A stretch of DNA of 27,643 bases from Fidelibacterota bacterium UBA7303 (GTDB lineage Bacteria > Fidelibacterota > Marinisomatia > Marinisomatales > UBA1611), in assembly GCA_002471805.1 (NCBI GenBank), contig DKQR01000200.1, positions 1 to 27,643 of the forward strand, read 5' to 3'. Of this stretch, positions 24,597 through 27,643 are shown piece after piece. How positions within the stretch are numbered: position 1 is the first letter of the stretch; every line of letters begins with the position of its first letter. The position numbers and the translations under genes were made by a program. Below the pieces are notes generated by a model. That model saw nothing but the letters and a program-made list of their open reading frames with translations, was not told where the DNA came from and searched no databases.

Positions 24597-25742
24597 TTGA
24601 TCGCAGCCGTACCAAAGGAAATATTGCCCCTGGAAACACGTGTTTCCGCCACACCACCTACTGTAAAGGAGCTTACCAAGGCTGGTATCACTGTACAGGT
24701 AGAAAAGGACGCTGGGCTAAAATCCTACATTTCTGATAGTGATTATAAAGAGGCTGGAGCTCAAATCATAGAATCTGCTGCTGCGCTTTATACAAATGCA
24801 GATATTATTCTAAAAGTCCAGACTCCGGATATCGAAGAGATTTCTCAATTCAAACCAGGAACCGTCTCTATCTCGTTCCTGCAAACAACACGGGCCACAA
24901 ATCTGGTAATAGCCATGGCAGCAATACCTGTGACCGGTTTTTCCATGCACTTGATACCCCGTACAACTCTTGCACAAAAAATGGATGCTTTATCTTCCCA
25001 GGCTAATATTGCCGGGTACAAAGCAGTGCTAGTTGCTGCTGGTAGGATAGGGAAATATATGCCGCTACTAATGACCGCTGCTGGTACAATCCGACCATCA
25101 AAAGTGCTTGTCTTGGGTGCTGGTGTGGCAGGCTTGCAGGCCATAGCCACAGCAAAAAGGCTTGGTGCCCAGGTGGAAGTATTCGATGTCCGTCCAATTG
25201 TAAAGGAGCAAGTCGAATCACTGGGGGCAAAGTTTATTGAAGTGGCAGCTGATACTAAAGAAGGCGTTGGTGAAGGTGGTTATGCTAAAGAAACCTCAGA
25301 AGATTACAAGCGCAAGCAGCAGGAACTGATTCATGATCACATTTCCAAAGCCGATGTAGTAATTACCACAGCACTTATTCCTGGACGGCCAGCCCCGTTA
25401 TTAATCCCGAAAACAATGGTCCAGGATATGAGACCAGGATCGGTTATTATGGATTTAGCCGCCGAAAATGGTGGGAATTGTGAGCTTACCAGTAAGGATG
25501 AAGTTGTAGAATTCAACCAGGTAATCATAGATGGCACTTCCAATATCCCTGCAACCATGCCGGTTCACGCCAGTGCACTTTATGCAAAAAACGTGGCAGC
25601 ATTCCTCCTCTATACATTGAAGGATGGCGAATTGAATCTAGATTTTGAAGATGAAATTATTTCCGGTGCACTGTTCACCCACCAAGGGGAAATTACTCAC
25701 CAGCCTACAGAAGAATTAATCAATCAATCAAAGGACTCTTAA
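24597..25742 (+). CDS. pntAA: NAD(P) transhydrogenase subunit alpha-1 (NAD-binding, domain I)
   Basis: 381 residues, the soluble NAD(H)-binding subunit of the proton-translocating transhydrogenase, which couples hydride transfer from NADH to NADP+ to proton influx. AlaDh/PNT N-terminal domain: AVPKEILPLETRVSATP near 4-20. The second Rossmann domain carries VLVLGAGVAGLQAIATAKRL (170-189) followed by VFDVRPIVKEQVESLGAKF. The RQD-loop region of domain I corresponds to GYAKETSEDYKRKQQ near 228-242. The start is a TTG at 24597: family members begin two or three residues before the VPKE motif and no in-frame ATG exists nearby. No clear Shine-Dalgarno is visible. The stop is followed directly by the alpha-2 ATG. 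Confidence 0.95.
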   Translation: MIAAVPKEILPLETRVSATPPTVKELTKAGITVQVEKDAGLKSYISDSDYKEAGAQIIESAAALYTNADIILKVQTPDIEEISQFKPGTVSISFLQTTRATNLVIAMAAIPVTGFSMHLIPRTTLAQKMDALSSQANIAGYKAVLVAAGRIGKYMPLLMTAAGTIRPSKVLVLGAGVAGLQAIATAKRLGAQVEVFDVRPIVKEQVESLGAKFIEVAADTKEGVGEGGYAKETSEDYKRKQQELIHDHISKADVVITTALIPGRPAPLLIPKTMVQDMRPGSVIMDLAAENGGNCELTSKDEVVEFNQVIIDGTSNIPATMPVHASALYAKNVAAFLLYTLKDGELNLDFEDEIISGALFTHQGEITHQPTEELINQSKDS

Positions 25743-26012
25743 ATGGACATAAACATAATTACTGTTTTTATACTCGCCATTTTTGTTGGCTTTGAAATTA
25801 TAACAAAAGTTCCCCCTACCCTGCATACACCATTGATGAGTGGATCAAACGCTATATCTGGGATTGCAATTGTAGGTGCTATTATTTCTACAAAAACTGG
25901 TGGTGATATTGGATCATATTTAGGACTAGTTGCTGTTATTTTTGCCACAATAAATGTGGTAGGTGGTTTTATGGTTACCAACAGAATGCTGAAAATGTTC
26001 AAGCGGAAATAA
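25743..26012 (+). CDS. pntAB: NAD(P) transhydrogenase subunit alpha-2 (membrane, domain IIa)
   Basis: 89 residues, a small membrane subunit with three to four hydrophobic segments (about 5-18, 36-50, 57-80). TKVPPTLHTPLMSGSNAISG at 21-40 is the conserved loop of the transhydrogenase alpha C-terminal domain, and GGFMVTNRMLKMF near the end is also typical. In Escherichia coli this part is fused to alpha-1; here it is a separate gene, as in Rhodospirillum rubrum. Its ATG follows the alpha-1 stop with no gap and the beta gene starts 8 bases after it. Confidence 0.96.
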   Translation: MDINIITVFILAIFVGFEIITKVPPTLHTPLMSGSNAISGIAIVGAIISTKTGGDIGSYLGLVAVIFATINVVGGFMVTNRMLKMFKRK

Positions 26013-26020
26013 AACATACA

Positions 26021-27412
26021 GTGAATATTCCAAATATTTCCTACGTGCTCGCTTCAGTCTTATTTATCCTTGGAATTAAAAAGCTAAGTCACCCAAAAAG
26101 TGCACGAAATGGGAATACCCTTGCAGCCATTGGGATGCTTATAGCAATTATAGCGACCCTATTATCAGAGGGCTCACTTAATTTTGAACTAATTTTCATA
26201 GGAATGATTATTGGCACATTTATCGGTGCCATATTTGCTATAAGAGTCGAAATGACCCAAATGCCCCAAATGGTAGCAATATTTAATGGTTTTGGTGGTG
26301 GAGCTTCTGCCCTTGTCGCTGCTGCAGAATTTCTTAAATCTGGTGCAATTACTACCTTTACTCTTACTACAATAATTTTTTCAGTTTTTGTAGGGACATT
26401 AACATTTACTGGAAGTTTTATCGCATTCGGTAAACTTCAAGGGTTTGTTACTGGCAAGCCTGTAATCTTCCCAGGCCAAAATATTTTCAATATCTTTTTA
26501 GCTGGGTTCTTGGTGTATGTAGGTTTTCGTATCATCAACAATCCATTTATCGTCCCTGGTCAACAAATTGATATAAGCTTTTTTTATTATCTCATCGCTG
26601 TATCAGCAGTATTAGGGATTGCCCTGACAATCCCCATTGGTGGTGCGGACATGCCTGTGGTGATTTCATTGCTGAACTCCTATTCAGGGATTGCTGCTGC
26701 AGCTACCGGATTTGTGCTAATGAATAATGGTCTAATTATCGCTGGTTCTCTGGTAGGTGCATCAGGTATTATTTTAACAAATATCATGTGCAAGGGGATG
26801 AATCGTTCCCTGGCCAATGTGATCTTTGGTGCTGTGGGACTGGAGCAGGAAACAACCGGGTCGGACGGCACAAAACAAATGAACGTGAAGAGCTATTCAA
26901 CTGAAGAAGCGGCTATGATATTTGATGCCGCAGATAAAATAATTGTGGTGCCTGGTTATGGCCTGGCTGTAGCCCAGGCACAGCACGCTGTTCGGGAAGT
27001 GGCTGAATTCCTGGAAGCCCAACAAAAACAGGTTTTGTATGCCATTCATCCTGTCGCCGGCAGAATGCCGGGGCATATGAATGTACTGCTGGCTGAGGCA
27101 AATATACCATATGAACAATTAAAAGACTTAGATGAGATCAATCCTGAATTCGAAGATTGTGATGTGGCCCTTGTTTTAGGAGCAAATGACGTAGTCAATC
27201 CCGCTGCCCGGCATGACACTTCATCACCCATTTACGGAATGCCAATCCTGGATGTAGACAAATCTCGCACGGTGATGATTAATAAACGGACCATGAACCC
27301 CGGATTTGCCGGTATCCAGAATGAATTATTCGGCTATGAAAATTCTATTATGATCTTTGGCGACGCCAAGGAGATGCTGCAGCAATTATTGAAAGACTTG
27401 AAAGATCTGTAA
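26021..27412 (+). CDS. pntB: NAD(P) transhydrogenase subunit beta (membrane domain IIb plus NADP-binding domain III)
   Basis: 463 residues. Membrane part about 1-265 with eight or so helices; MTQMPQMVAIFNGFGGGAS (78-96) and PIGGADMPVVISLLNSYSG (205-223) are the conserved proton-channel segments. The soluble NADP(H)-binding domain III follows, with PGYGLAVAQAQ at 311-321, HPVAGRMPGHMNVLLAEA at 343-360, GANDVVNPAA at 387-396 and KRTMNPGFAG at 422-431. Start is a GTG at 26021 with only weak ribosome-site sequence. It is the last gene of the operon; a strong terminator follows 3 bases after the stop. Length and motifs are normal. Confidence 0.97.
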   Translation: MNIPNISYVLASVLFILGIKKLSHPKSARNGNTLAAIGMLIAIIATLLSEGSLNFELIFIGMIIGTFIGAIFAIRVEMTQMPQMVAIFNGFGGGASALVAAAEFLKSGAITTFTLTTIIFSVFVGTLTFTGSFIAFGKLQGFVTGKPVIFPGQNIFNIFLAGFLVYVGFRIINNPFIVPGQQIDISFFYYLIAVSAVLGIALTIPIGGADMPVVISLLNSYSGIAAAATGFVLMNNGLIIAGSLVGASGIILTNIMCKGMNRSLANVIFGAVGLEQETTGSDGTKQMNVKSYSTEEAAMIFDAADKIIVVPGYGLAVAQAQHAVREVAEFLEAQQKQVLYAIHPVAGRMPGHMNVLLAEANIPYEQLKDLDEINPEFEDCDVALVLGANDVVNPAARHDTSSPIYGMPILDVDKSRTVMINKRTMNPGFAGIQNELFGYENSIMIFGDAKEMLQQLLKDLKDL

Positions 27413-27415
27413 ATC

Positions 27416-27451
27416 ATAGTAAAAACCCCCGTTCAAGGAGGTTTTTACTAT
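27416..27451. terminator. Bidirectional intrinsic terminator between pntB and a convergent gene
   Basis: A hairpin with 15-base arms (ATAGTAAAAACCCCC and GGAGGTTTTTACTAT), one mismatch and a six-base loop GTTCAA. The T run in the right arm, and the A run in the left arm seen from the other strand, allow it to stop transcription both ways. It lies between the pntB stop (27412) and the stop of the convergent gene (27467). Confidence 0.9.
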
Positions 27452-27466
27452 TGGCAATTTATTTTA

Positions 27467-27643
27467 TTATTTTTCTTTACTCATATCAACCATAATCTTA
27501 GTCGTACCTGAATATAAACCAAGCGTGATATATTTAGAACAGACCGCTTCTGCATAATCTTCTGAGAAATATCTCCCAACCTTAAATACACGCCCTCCGC
27601 GATCTGCTACATCTTCCAGATCCGGCAACAGCTCTTTCACTGC
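27467..27643 (-). CDS. C-terminal 58 codons of an unidentified gene, cut by window edge
   Basis: The minus-strand frame is open from the window edge to a TAA at 27467-27469, giving 58 residues that begin AVKELLPDLEDVADRGG, continue with VFKVGRYFSEDYAEAV and end MVDMSKEK. The composition looks like real coding sequence (mixed helix and strand, no low complexity), and its stop lies just beside the shared terminator, which supports a real convergent gene. I do not recognise the family from this fragment; only the end is visible. Confidence 0.6.
   Translation of the reverse strand, partial: AVKELLPDLEDVADRGGRVFKVGRYFSEDYAEAVCSKYITLGLYSGTTKIMVDMSKEK

Overview
This window reads as bacterial chromosome from the FCB side of the tree. 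Three consecutive secreted proteins end in the Por/type IX secretion system (T9SS) C-terminal signal (YPNPFNP followed by a beta-sandwich and a basic last residue). They lie next to a complete Gram-negative type IVa pilus locus. T9SS signals together with PilT-type pili and a three-gene transhydrogenase suggest a marine group such as Candidatus Marinimicrobia/Neomarinimicrobiota. That is inference, because the window holds no rRNA or other phylogenetic marker.

Layout. (1) Positions 1-16781, minus strand: one tightly packed type IV pilus operon read right to left: pilA, pilT, two small prepilins (PilV- and PilW-like), a 743-residue PilX/GspK-like protein, pilM, pilN, pilO, a PilP/GspC-like gene, pilQ, a predicted surface lipoprotein with Ig-like domains, pilB, pilC, pilD, and then, 8 bases after pilD, the start of a gingipain-family (C25) cysteine protease cut off by the window edge. 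Neighbouring genes overlap or are at most about 31 bases apart, so one mRNA is likely. (2) Positions 16922-24474, minus strand: three T9SS cargo genes: a 1324-residue M6 metalloprotease, a 248-residue protein with a small beta-rich domain, and an 895-residue right-handed beta-helix protein. (3) Positions 24597-27412, plus strand: the proton-translocating NAD(P) transhydrogenase operon in its three-subunit form (alpha-1, alpha-2, beta). It ends at a strong bidirectional hairpin terminator shared with a convergent minus-strand gene of which only the last 58 codons are present.

How the genes work together. PilB (extension) and PilT (retraction) act on the platform PilC. PilM-PilN-PilO and the PilP-like protein form the alignment complex to the outer-membrane secretin PilQ. 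PilD matures PilA and the minor prepilins. The PilX/GspK-like protein and the Ig lipoprotein are the non-standard parts and are candidates for a tip or surface adhesive function. The C25 protease and the M6 protease are predicted to be exported, and the M6 protein carries a clear T9SS signal. The transhydrogenase is an unrelated housekeeping unit.

The most unusual points are a prepilin peptidase that lacks the whole cysteine-rich cytoplasmic loop; a very large PilX-like protein without the pilin Glu+5; a PilP-like protein with a membrane anchor, a linker of about 200 residues and an extra C-terminal domain; an Ig-domain lipoprotein inside the pilus operon; and an unnamed domain in the M6 protease. 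I saw no tRNA, rRNA, CRISPR array, transposase or attachment site, and no gene-free stretch longer than about 140 bases.
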